Origin: Panulirus ornatus
Taxonomy: Eukaryota > Arthropoda > Malacostraca > Decapoda > Palinuridae
Direction: 5' to 3'
NCBI RefSeq assembly: GCF_036320965.1
Contig: NC_092235.1
Span: forward strand, 2,303,346 to 2,367,345
DNA: 64,000 nt
Part shown: piece by piece, positions 53,034 through 62,157 of the stretch
How the letters are laid out: every line of letters starts with the position of its first letter
Position numbering within the stretch: position 1 is the stretch's first letter
Position numbers and translations under genes: made by a program
Notes under the pieces: generated by a model
Databases searched by the model: none
What the model was told of the DNA's origin: nothing
What the model saw: only the letters and a program-made list of their open reading frames with translations

Positions 53034-53289
53034 ACAACTGTTATGTGAAGATCTAGTTATTCAAAGTGAGATGATCACAAGGAAGTTAGGGATATAGAAG
53101 AGTAGGAGTGAGGTATAAGGTGGAGGCCCAGCCACCGTGGCTGGTGCTATATAGAGCAGTGAGGGATAACACCATATCTTAACCCCTGGTGATGTGTGAG
53201 CTTATAAACACTGGTGGTATTTATGGCGGCCACCAGGAAGTAATGTTCACCAGGTATTGCTCTGCTCTACACTGATCCAACAACTACAA
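49527..53289. repeat. Old diverged copies of the copy A/B non-coding repeat
   Basis: 50,160-50,345 (minus) resembles 7,020-7,130 around acaacaaactacctgttag; 51,060-51,270 (minus) resembles 10,280-10,560; 52,300-52,960 (plus) resembles 6,500-7,000 around gacaatg.agcacc.gggttga. An (ACA)n run is at 52,997-53,033. The ORF at 51,381-51,951 shows no domain. No gene recognised. Confidence 0.55.
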
Positions 53290-53853
53290 GGATAATGTTG
53301 TTATAACCTTCTTGATCATGCTGGTTATAGAAGTATTATAGATACATGTTGGTGACACAAGGATAATGTTGTTATAACCTTCTTGATCGTGCCGGTTATA
53401 GAAGCATTATAGATACATGTTGGTGACACAAGGATGATGTTGTTATAACCTTCTTGATCGTGCTGGTTATAGAAGTATTATAGATACATGTTGGTGACAC
53501 AAGGATAATGTTGTTATAACCTTCTTGATCATGCCGGTTATAGAAGCATTATAGATGCATGTTGGTGACGCAAGGATAATGTTGTTATAACCTTCATCGT
53601 GGTGGTTATAGAAGTATTATAGATACATGTTGGTGACACAAGGATAATGTTATTATAACCTTCTTGATCGTGCTGGTTATAGAAGTATTGTAGATAAATG
53701 TTGGTGACACAAGGATATTGTTGTTATAACCTTCATCGTGGTGGTTATAGAAGTATTATAAATACATGTTGGTGACACAAGGATAATGTTGTTATAACCC
53801 TCTTGATCGTGCTGGTTATAGAAGTATTATAGATACATGTTGGTGACACAAGA
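53290..53853. repeat. 71-bp minisatellite, about 8 copies
   Basis: Units of 71 bp containing ggataatgttgttataacct and agatacatgttggtgacaca. Two units share a short deletion (ccttcatcgtggtgg), pointing to duplication of a two-unit block. Confidence 0.92.
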
Positions 53854-53895
53854 CATCATAATGATGGTTTCCTCTGGTGTCAACAAGTTATAAAC

Positions 53896-54366
53896 TACAT
53901 ACAGTAATATCAGTCGTAACAACACTATGTATGTAGTCGTGATTACCGTAACATGTGAGTGGCAAGTTTGGATGACGTAACGTAACAATATCTGACTTCA
54001 TCATTCTCAATAGTTTAGGTGGATCATGTAATATTTGGCGTTGCTTCATGTTTTATCAGATGATCAAATGATGGTTGGTCTAATGACCTTCACAAGTCAG
54101 TGGTCATTAAATCCCACACAGCAACCAACCACTCAGGATGACCAGGAGGGAGCCACCTGGTACAGACCAAGTGTACCAGCCTGGTGGAGAGGATCAACTG
54201 CTCCACCTCAGGATAAGAGCTGCTCAAGTTCTGTAGTGAGGGACACTCCAAGTGGCATGTGAAACTACCAGTCTTAGTTATAAACTACCACCCGGCTGGC
54301 CGGTGGGTGGCTGTGGCCAACATGAACCCAGGGGCTAAACACACACACACACACACACACACACAC
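53896..54366. repeat. Segment duplicated at 17,422-17,892
   Basis: Near-identical to the contig 1 segment, with a few substitutions. Confidence 0.88.
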
Positions 54367-54454
54367 CGCCCACTGACCTGACCACCGGCCGGTGGGTGGC
54401 TGTGGCCAACATGAACCCAGGGGCTACACACACACACACACACACACACACACC
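54297..54454. repeat. Tandem duplication around (CA)n
   Basis: About 86 bp (ggccggtgggtggctgtggc, catgaacccaggggct, (CA)n, cgcccactgac) occurs twice in a row; the 17.8-kb segment has only one unit. Confidence 0.85.
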
Positions 54455-54509
54455 GCCCACTGACATGACCACCACAACTGTGACCTGACCACGTGTGGCA
54501 TGTAGCTCA

Positions 54510-54898
54510 TCCTTGGAGAACATTAATCAAATACCTAGACAGAATTTTTATGTTACATAAAAGACATTTCTTGATAGTAAACATAAGAAATGATGACGAA
54601 AGATAAGAGACGGTATTAGAGGTAAATATTTTGTTAAAATATGAAATACTCTTCCTCAAACTAGCTCCCTGTACTGTATTTTCTTTTACATACCCAGAGG
54701 AAAATATATTCTGTGGTTAATCAATATAAATGTTCATGTTTAACAGGTTTTCTATTTCTGATAGTATTTCACTGATTCAGGTTTAAGGACCTTGGTCCTG
54801 AACAACCATTATAATGCTACACAATACATATTTACCATAAATAAATCATTTATCACAATAACCATTATTTTTGTACCAGATTCTTTAAGTCCTCAATC
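54510..54898 (+). repeat. Diverged copy of 10,400-10,762, without the LTR
   Basis: Aligns by eye with 10,400-10,762 (gagaacattaatcaaatacc ... gttctgaac/gtcctgaacaac ... gattctttaagtcctca) and then continues with unrelated sequence where copies A and B have the LTR start. Confidence 0.7.
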
Positions 54899-55060
54899 AC
54901 GTTTGTTAATATATAAGGAATTTTTCCGCCACATTTCAATACGTAACATATATCTACACGTGTGTAAATATATGTATATGTTTTTATAAATTTTTCTTTG
55001 GCTTTTATAATCAAGGTGTAAGATATCCGTCTGAAGAAAATACTAGATAATATTATAGGT

Positions 55061-55063
<3 letters not shown>

Positions 55064-55122
<59 letters not shown>

Positions 55123-55273
55123 TGCACACAGGAGTGAAAACATATTTTACACTTACAAGGTTAAAAGACGGGGCAACACGAGTGTACAAATCCTTCCTCA
55201 AAAGACTCACGTGATAATGATTAAAGTAGTACACACACACACACACACACACAAAAACACACACACACACGCA

Positions 55274-55309
<36 letters not shown>
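55064..55309. repeat. (TG)n and (CA)n facing each other
   Basis: (TG)n at 55,064-55,120 and (CA)n with short interruptions at 55,231-55,309, about 110 bp apart; the arms are complementary and could pair. Confidence 0.93.
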
Positions 55310-55312
<3 letters not shown>

Positions 55313-56470
55313 CGGCGATTTTCAATTTTTGATGTAGATTGATTTCCTATCTTATTTTCGTCTACGGAATTCTACATCTTCAGTTCAGCACAACATTGTG
55401 GTAATGAAGGGAAAGTCACCACATTTACAAGCCGAGTGCACGTAGCTTATCCCACCTCGTTAGAGAGAAAACTTACCTGTATTTGAATTAATGAACGGGA
55501 ACAGAGAAGACAAAATTTTAATACACCTTTATCATACAACTATATGATTTATATCATATACATTACCACATTTCCTGCACTTTCCATCACAAATTTGCTG
55601 AGGTCATAACCTTGTACTTACCATTACCTTACAACCTTAAGGATGGTGGTCTACAACACCTATAGATTGATGGAGAAAACGAAAAGTTTCGTTTTACTAT
55701 TAAGACCACAGAAATGCGGTAATTCCACTTCACTACCACTAACTACTAGTTATTTTACTTGTTGATTTTCACGGCTAAGATTTTCATCCTCTGAGCGAAG
55801 CCATACAATAATCGTCCTTATCTACTCTGAGCATTGGATAGCCTCCTGATGATCAAGATTGCTGTTTTGGTTGTCCGTTTCCCTTGTTACTGCTGCGCCT
55901 CACTGCACACCTTACATGAGTGCCTTCCACAGTATTAGGGACAGCTGCTGGGCCTCACTGTAGCTACTTCTGGGACGGTTGCCAATCTTCCTCGTATTCC
56001 CTCATGACCACAGCGCCAAACCGACTCCCGCCATCAGGCCGAGACGCACAAACATTTCTGACAAAATTGAGACAACCGCTTTCGCGTCAGTTTTGACACC
56101 AAGTGAATTTATACGACAATTACGTTCAAGATGCTTGGTTTTTCGTTCATGGATTGAACAGAAGCAACCAACGATGGTTGCTACTGCCCAATCCATGAAG
56201 TCCCCCCCACCACGGAAAGGTAACCAAGCTTCGGGGGGGATGGGTGTTTACCCTGACGCCAACGGAGAAACTCAATATTAGTGCAGAGATCTTTTCCTCG
56301 GTAAAGAAAGTGTAGCCGGACTCCGCCCTCATGAGGTTACTGCACGACAGCAAAGATCACCCTTTGGTAGGCTGTGCTATAGGCAGCACAGCTCCGTCAA
56401 AGATCTCACTCCATAAGTGAACTTATATAGATTCCTTTTTTAATATTTTGTCTTGTCTATAAGGAACTCA
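55310..56470. other. No recognised gene; structured GC-rich stretch at 56,280-56,402
   Basis: An open frame at 55,979-56,281 (plus) has no ATG-supported known product. From 56,280 several complementary pairs nest: GTGCAG (56,281-56,286) with CTGCAC (56,340-56,345), CTTTG (56,362-56,366) with CAAAG (56,397-56,401), and inside it GCTGTGCT/AGCACAGC (56,371-56,378/56,385-56,392). It may be a structured RNA or 3' flank of the next gene; no known RNA family is recognised. Confidence 0.35.
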
Positions 56471-57256
56471 TCAGTTCTTCTCCAGTGAAAGCAAAAAATC
56501 ATCGAGAAATTCATTTGCTTCCTCAATATCAGGATCTTGTGGCTCTGTGTGGGGGACGGGGCTGGTGGGCTGTGTGTCTGGCTGTGTCTGGAGAGCGGGG
56601 CTGGTGGTCTCTGTGACTGGTTGTGTCTGGGGAGCGGGGCTGGTGGTCTCTATGACTTGCTGTGTCTGGGGAGCGGTGCTGGTGGTCTCTGTGACTTGCT
56701 GTGTCTGGGAAGCGGGGCCGGTGGTCTCTGTGGCTGGCTGTGTCTGGAGATCAGGGGAAGTCTTGGGTATAAATTTCAATATACTGTGAGCGATATCGTC
56801 TCTCAACCGATTCCTCTCGATCTTCTCTTGCACGGCCTTCATGATACGTTTGGGCGGCTTTCTCCATTTTCTTTGCATTTCAGTTGGTGATCCTGCGCCA
56901 TCGAGCCACATGATACCAGAATAGTATCGTTCCTGTTTCCCAACGGGTCCAATCTTGGTGTCACACATGATGCCGAGGGAACCCAAATGGCGGCCGATGT
57001 TTACGTTGGAAGCCACGGGCTCGTTATGTATCTTGCAGTAACTTTCATACCGTTGCTGCAGCTCTTTCCTGCTGATAAGGTACCGCTTCATAGTAATAGT
57101 CTTTCCCTTCATTTGAACGAAGGTATTCATGAAACTAACAAAGGAAGCCTTTCCTTTGTAATCCCGTTTGTAGTAACAGAAGCCATTGAAGACGTGGACT
57201 GGGTCAGGCGAAGTTACACAGACTAACAAGACAGTCCTATAATCAATGGTCCTGTA
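56471..57256 (-). CDS. Winged-helix (RFX/D5-like) domain protein with 13-residue repeats
   Basis: An intact minus-strand frame, open from a stop near 57,257-57,259 down to TGA at 56,471-56,473. The first in-frame ATG is at 57,128-57,130 (219 codons), but coding-like text continues upstream (VTSPDPVHVFNGFCYYKRDY), so an upstream exon or lost start is likely. A domain of about 60 residues beginning ISRKELQQRYESYCKIHNEP, then GRHLGSLGI and GKQERYYSGIMWL, matches the pattern of RFX-type and D5-primase C-terminal winged helices (Y-x2-YC-x2-HN-x-P...G-x2-L...RYY-x-GI). A basic stretch (RKWRKPPKRIMKAV) and five 13-residue Gln/Thr/Pro repeats (QTQPVTETTSPAL type) follow, then an acidic end, EEANEFLDDFLLSLEKN. 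DNA binding is inferred. It is not seen elsewhere in the window. It could be a host gene exon or a capture from a mobile element. Confidence 0.6.
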   Translation of the reverse strand, partial: YRTIDYRTVLLVCVTSPDPVHVFNGFCYYKRDYKGKASFVSFMNTFVQMKGKTITMKRYLISRKELQQRYESYCKIHNEPVASNVNIGRHLGSLGIMCDTKIGPVGKQERYYSGIMWLDGAGSPTEMQRKWRKPPKRIMKAVQEKIERNRLRDDIAHSILKFIPKTSPDLQTQPATETTGPASQTQQVTETTSTAPQTQQVIETTSPAPQTQPVTETTSPALQTQPDTQPTSPVPHTEPQDPDIEEANEFLDDFLLSLEKN

Positions 57257-57259
57257 TCA

Positions 57260-57453
57260 GCACTGAACTCGAAATACGTCAGAACGACAATTTCAACCCT
57301 GGGCTGGAGGGCCAACTGATGATATTCTCACGTCTTGCTCAACCAAGTAACCTCGGTTAGACCTTGTTTATATTTAAGTATAGTGAAGTTAATATAGTGA
57401 AGCTTGATGTTTCTATTTATATGTAAGGTGCAATGTAGTTTATATAAGGTTCA
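57260..57453. other. Presumed upstream flank of the winged-helix ORF
   Basis: No TATA box or clear splice site was identified on the minus strand. A weak acceptor-like tcttgttag lies near 57,223-57,231. Confidence 0.3.
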
Positions 57454-57490
57454 CCTTCCAGATGGGTTCCTGACATACCAACTTACATTC

Positions 57491-57573
<83 letters not shown>

Positions 57574-57607
57574 TGTAAATTGGTATATCAGGAATCCATC
57601 TGAAAGG
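57454..57607. repeat. 37-bp inverted repeats flanking (AT)n
   Basis: 57,454-57,490 and 57,571-57,607 are reverse complements with 4 mismatches in 37, all transitions. The 80 bp between are (AT)n, so the whole 154 bp is a long hairpin. Confidence 0.9.
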
Positions 57608-57639
57608 CAATATATGTCCAAAGAAAGATATTTATGAAG

Positions 57640-58080
57640 ATGTACTGAAGATGGCCTTGATCAAGATAAAGGCCACTGATAATGAAAACGAGATGACTGT
57701 GAGGATGTAGTGAAGATACATTTTTATTAAGGTAGAGTTCAGTGCTGTGAAAGTGGCTTGACTATAAGGATGTAGTGAAGATGGCCTTTCACCAAAAAAT
57801 ACGCTAGTGATATTGAAAATATGATGATTATGAAGAAGTAGTGAAGATGGCTTTTATCAAGATAGAGGCCAATGATATTGAAAATGAGATAAGTATAAGG
57901 ATGTAGTGAAGATAGTCTTTGACCAAGATAAACGTCATCGATGATGAAAACAAGATGACTGTGAAGTTGTAGTGAAAATAACCTTAAACCACAGAAAAGC
58001 CATTGATATTCAAAATGATTGTGAGGATGTAGTGAAGATGGCGTTTGACCATGAAAAACGCCAGTGATGTTGAAAATAGC
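57640..58080. repeat. Degenerate tandem repeat of about 66 bp
   Basis: About six or seven degenerate units containing aggatgtagtgaagatggc, gaccaagata and gatattgaaaatgag. The core phrase is shared with 20,591-21,560. Confidence 0.75.
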
Positions 58081-58265
58081 ATCTTAATAAGCCAAAATAA
58101 ACAACTAACAATCAAATCAAATAATTAATTCAAAAGATAGGGTAAGGAACCAGAAATAAAAGTCTTAGAAAGTCCAACAAATAACACCTAAACGAAAAAA
58201 ACCTAAAAGAAATTAGATGGAATATTTCCTATGTATGTCCATTATTGTGTTTATATATGAATATA

Positions 58266-58266
<1 letters not shown>

Positions 58267-58353
<87 letters not shown>
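58267..58353. repeat. (AT)n microsatellite
   Basis: A pure run of about 87 bp. Confidence 0.97.
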
Positions 58354-58355
<2 letters not shown>

Positions 58356-58586
58356 TTTTCTTTTAAACTATTCGCCATTTCCCGCGTTAGCGAGGTAGCA
58401 TTAAGAACAGAGGACTGGGCCTTTTTTGGAATATCCTCATCTGGCCTCCTCTGTTCCTTCTTTTGGAAAATTAAAAAAAAACGAGAGGGGAGGATTTCCA
58501 GTCCCCCGCTCCCTCCCCTTTTAGTCGCCTTCTACGACACGCATGGAATACGTGGGAAGCATTCTTAATCCCCCATCCCCAGGGAT
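58354..58586 (-). mobile_element. SINE body of the 5S-headed family, minus strand
   Basis: Same type as 2,491-2,734; it ends with tccccagggat next to a short (AT)n. Confidence 0.75.
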
Positions 58587-58603
58587 AAATATATATATAT
58601 GTA

Positions 58604-58858
58604 CAATCCCAGGGGATAGGGGAGAAAGAATACTTCCCAAGTATTCCCTGCGTGTTGTAAAAGGCGACTAAAAGGGAAGGGAGTGGGGGGGCTGGAAATC
58701 CTCCCCTCTCGTTTTTTTTTTTTTTTTTAATTTTCCAAGAGAAGGAAGAGAGAAGGGGGCCAGATGAGGATATTCCCGCAAAGGCTTAGTCCTCTGTTCT
58801 TAACGCTACCTCACTAACGCGGGAAATGGTGAATAGTATGAAAGAAAAAAAAAAAGGT
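58604..58858 (+). mobile_element. SINE body of the 5S-headed family, plus strand
   Basis: Lies head to head with the previous copy across about 17 bp of (AT)n-like spacer, so the two bodies form an imperfect inverted pair. It matches 44,269-44,520. Confidence 0.75.
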
Positions 58859-59120
58859 ATATATATATAAAGTATGAATAAATGTGGCGGGGTGGCGACG
58901 AGAATGAATAAAAGCAGTAAGTATGAAGTATGTACATGTGTATATATATGTATGTGTATGTATGAATATGTATAGGTTGAAATGCATAGGTATGTATATG
59001 GGCGTTTCTGCACGTGTATATGTATACATGTGTATGTGGGAGGGTTGGCCCATTCTTTCGTGTGATTCCTTTCGCTGCCTCGCTAATGCGGGATACAACG
59101 AGAAATTATAATTAAATAAA
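58859..59120 (+). mobile_element. RTE-type LINE 3' UTR remnant
   Basis: Near-identical to 44,521-44,780. Confidence 0.65.
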
Positions 59121-60274
59121 GTATACAAGTAATGGGAGTGTGTGTTTGTGGTAGTAGTGGGTGGGTGTGTTAAGCGTGGAAAGGAAGGCCAGTTAAAGTC
59201 CTTTTTTGTAGACTGGAGGTTTGAAAACGGGGTTTAACGGGCCTCGGTGCCTCTATATATGGTGGAATACGTGCTTGCCATTGGTTGACAATGATCTACC
59301 AATGAGAGGGCTGCATTTGATATAGTTTGATAAGCTGTAAGGGTGAAATTCCTATGTATTGTTTGGGTTAGGTATCAGTAATTTGGTAATGTCGTCTTCG
59401 GTGGCGCGAGCGCGTTTTATGCATTAGCAGACACAAACTCCCTCCCTATTGGCTGAAGAAAAGCCATAAGCTCCGCCCACCCTGCCGTACTTGATCCAGA
59501 TGAAGGTTGAAAGGCAATTTTTCACAATTATCTCTATGTATATAGGGAAAAAAGTAAGATATAATGGTGTCATAAGATAGAGCTTGCTGTGTTGTCTATG
59601 TTCCATAAGATACATACAAAGAAAAATGCACATTTCACAAAAAGCACACGATGATAGGCACAGAAGGTACAACTGCTACTTTTACGTCCATCTGACCCGG
59701 TATATATAAGAATGTTCCTATGTATACATCATCTTTTCTAGCCATTCGAGAAGGTTCTTGCTGCTCCTGTCTCGGCCACGTGTTAACCACGTGGTTGATG
59801 GAGGATTAACCGCCAGATCCCACGAAAAGAGAAGAAAGAAGAGAGAAGACTGAGAGAAGACAGAAGACAGAAGAGAGAAGACAGAAGAAAGAAGTGGATT
59901 GTAACGTTGCCTCCCGCGTTGGTCCTTCCCGCGGGAGACCGTTACGGTGACGACGCCGGCAGGCTGTTCCCTCACCACCCTCGCTGCTCCCCACACCCCC
60001 GCGTTGCCTCCACTCCATCTTCACATCCCTTTTTTATTTTTTATCTTTTATCATCCATCATCCATCTCTCGACCGTTTGGCTTGAGCAATCTCTACCCCA
60101 GCTTCCCCAACCCATTCTGGAAAACTCATTTTCCTGAGGAGTGGAGGCTGGAGTGGACCTGTTCTCACCTGACGGGGTGGAGACCCTCACACTATCTCTT
60201 ACCTCTCCCCTACCTTGGACCGTCGACCGTCCCTCACTCACGTTTTCTCGCACTAGGACACTGATGCCACCAAC
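59121..60274 (+). mobile_element. Jockey/I-like LINE 5' UTR
   Basis: Near-identical to 44,781-45,906. The purine-rich tract (59,824-59,895) is longer here than at 45,480 because of extra agagaagacag units. A GC-rich part (59,907-60,010) precedes the ORF1 start. Function as a downstream-type promoter region is inferred from the LINE class. Confidence 0.65.
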
Positions 60275-61755
60275 ATGCCGCCCGACATACGTCTAAAATC
60301 CCTCAAAACTGATTGTCCTCCTCCTTCCACGTTCGAACTCCTGTCCATCGTCTTTAAGACCACTGAGATCCGTCCTACTAGGGTTATTCAATTCCCTTCG
60401 AACAATTACCAGTTTAAGATTTGCTTGGGCAAAGATAGTGATTTAGATAGAATCATATCTAAGCCTCTCCTTGATGAACTAGCTAAAAAAACTACCAAAT
60501 CGTTCAGGACCGCTGCCCCCTTCAAGCTAGATGTACCATTATTGCCTACAATGTTGATGAATCTATCTTGTCCCTCAGCCCTTCGGAGATTGTTGAAGCC
60601 ATCAATGGTGAAAACAATGACGTTAATGTCATCAACGTCTATAAACCGAATAACTCCAGATCAATAAAGATACAATGTTCAAACCCGACCGAGGCCGATC
60701 GCCTGCTCTCCCGGGGAGTCCTGTTCCCCATGATCTCTGTGCCAGCAAAATCCCTGAAGAAAGATGAACATCTCGACGTACAACAATGTTTCAAATGTCT
60801 TAGATACGAATATGAGACTAAGAACTGTAAAGAACCCCATCAAACCTGTAGTCAATACGCTGAAACTGGTCATGGTTTTCGTGAGTGCAAGGTTCAGGCA
60901 GCGAAGTGCGTTAACTGTAAAGGTAATCACGTTGCTGTATCTGGGCTGTGCCCACGTAAGAAGGAGCAACTCCGCGCAGTTCGTCAGGCACAAAAATCCA
61001 ACTCACCTCCTTCCACAAACCCTCACCTCTACGTAACAGTTGCTGCTGCTGCTCCTCCCCCTGCCACCCAAGCTTCTCCCTTCCCAACTACTAATTCTTC
61101 AGACCTCCTCACCCTACAAGGTAGGATGCATGCGTGCTACCTAAAAGCGTTGTTCCTGAGCGGGGAAGATAAGTCGGAATTCATCTGAATTTACGATTTG
61201 CTGCTTGCTCATAACAACCTACCCAATGTACGAGCTCCACCTGCACTCCTCAGCTCCCCCGCCAACAACCATCCCTCACCGACCCCTGTCTCGTCCGCCA
61301 CCCTGACCCCTAACGAAAACGTATCCCAGGAGACCACCAGTAACACTTCCAACTCTCCCCCAACAACTCAACCTGTCACCCTCCCAACTTCCAATACCCC
61401 CTCCGCACCCCCTAACACAACTCCATCCACAACCCCCCAACCCAACACCAACAATCCAACTGTCTCTCCAAATACCGATTCCTCTCCCACCCCCACCGTC
61501 CCAACTTCCACCACCACGACAGTTCCCCTGAACCTCCACTCACCAATCCCCACCTCCCCCATCCCCCTTCCCCATCCCTCCGTCCGGAGCCTAACCCTTC
61601 CAGAGGAGCCCCAGCACCTGACCCTGCCGACACACCAGACAACCCACCAACGGTCAACCTTAACCTTCAAATTGTCGACAACGACCCTCTCCCCTCCCCT
61701 CACCCCTCTCCTGACCCCTCACCAGATAGATCCCGACCCACGACTAGAAACATGA
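60275..61755 (+). pseudogene. Jockey/I-like LINE ORF1 (RNA-binding, CCHC)
   Basis: ATG 60,275 starts MPPDIRLKSLKTDCPPPSTF with an RRM-like region (TRVIQFPSNNYQFKICLGKD; ADRLLSRGVLFPM). A frameshift near 60,540 moves the rest to a second frame. Three zinc knuckles follow at about 60,788-60,955: CFKCLRYEYETKNC (Tyr in place of the ligand His), CSQYAETGHGFREC (Tyr in place of the second Cys), and an intact third, CVNCKGNHVAVSGLC. An in-frame TGA at 61,186-61,188 precedes a Pro/Thr/Ser-rich C-terminal region to 61,755. Such proteins bind LINE RNA; two damaged knuckles and two frame lesions make this copy inactive. Confidence 0.82.
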
Positions 61756-61839
61756 CACACGTGAAACTCTCAAACGGTGCGTCAACGGCCTTCATCGACA
61801 ACAGACACAGAAGGACAATAAACTTCCATAAGTCGTAAA

Positions 61840-62157
61840 ATGCTAAAAATCTTATAGTTTAACGTGCGCAGCTATCACAATGGCCGTCATCTGATTGCCA
61901 CTCTCCTCGAAGAGAAAAAACCCGATGTTGTGATACTTAACATCACATGTATCACCAACGGATACAAAATTAGACATTGCGGGTATACATCACGACAGTC
62001 TCCAGACAGTAGACACGAGGGAGTCGCTATTCTCACACGCAACATCATCGAACACGAATACCTCGCCACCTCATGGCAATACCAACACTTTCTAGCAGTT
62101 AAGGTAAACACAATACATGGCTTCATTATCTTCTGCACCGTACACCCAAACGAATCC
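61840..62157 (+). pseudogene. Jockey/I-like LINE ORF2, endonuclease N-terminus
   Basis: ATG 61,840 reads MLKIL then TAG (61,855-61,857), then FNVRSYHNGRHLIATLLEEK, KPDVVILNITCI, SRHEGVAILTRN and VKVNTIHGFIIFC: the N-terminal third of an AP-type LINE endonuclease, including the N-V-R start motif and the LxExxPDVV helix. It breaks off after VHPNES at 62,157, where the GC-rich array starts. The catalytic GD-N and SDH motifs and the RT are not in the window. Confidence 0.8.

Noticed and set aside
55043..55342. Poly-Cys/Val or poly-His/Thr small proteins
   Set aside because: These are translations of (TG)n and (CA)n microsatellites.
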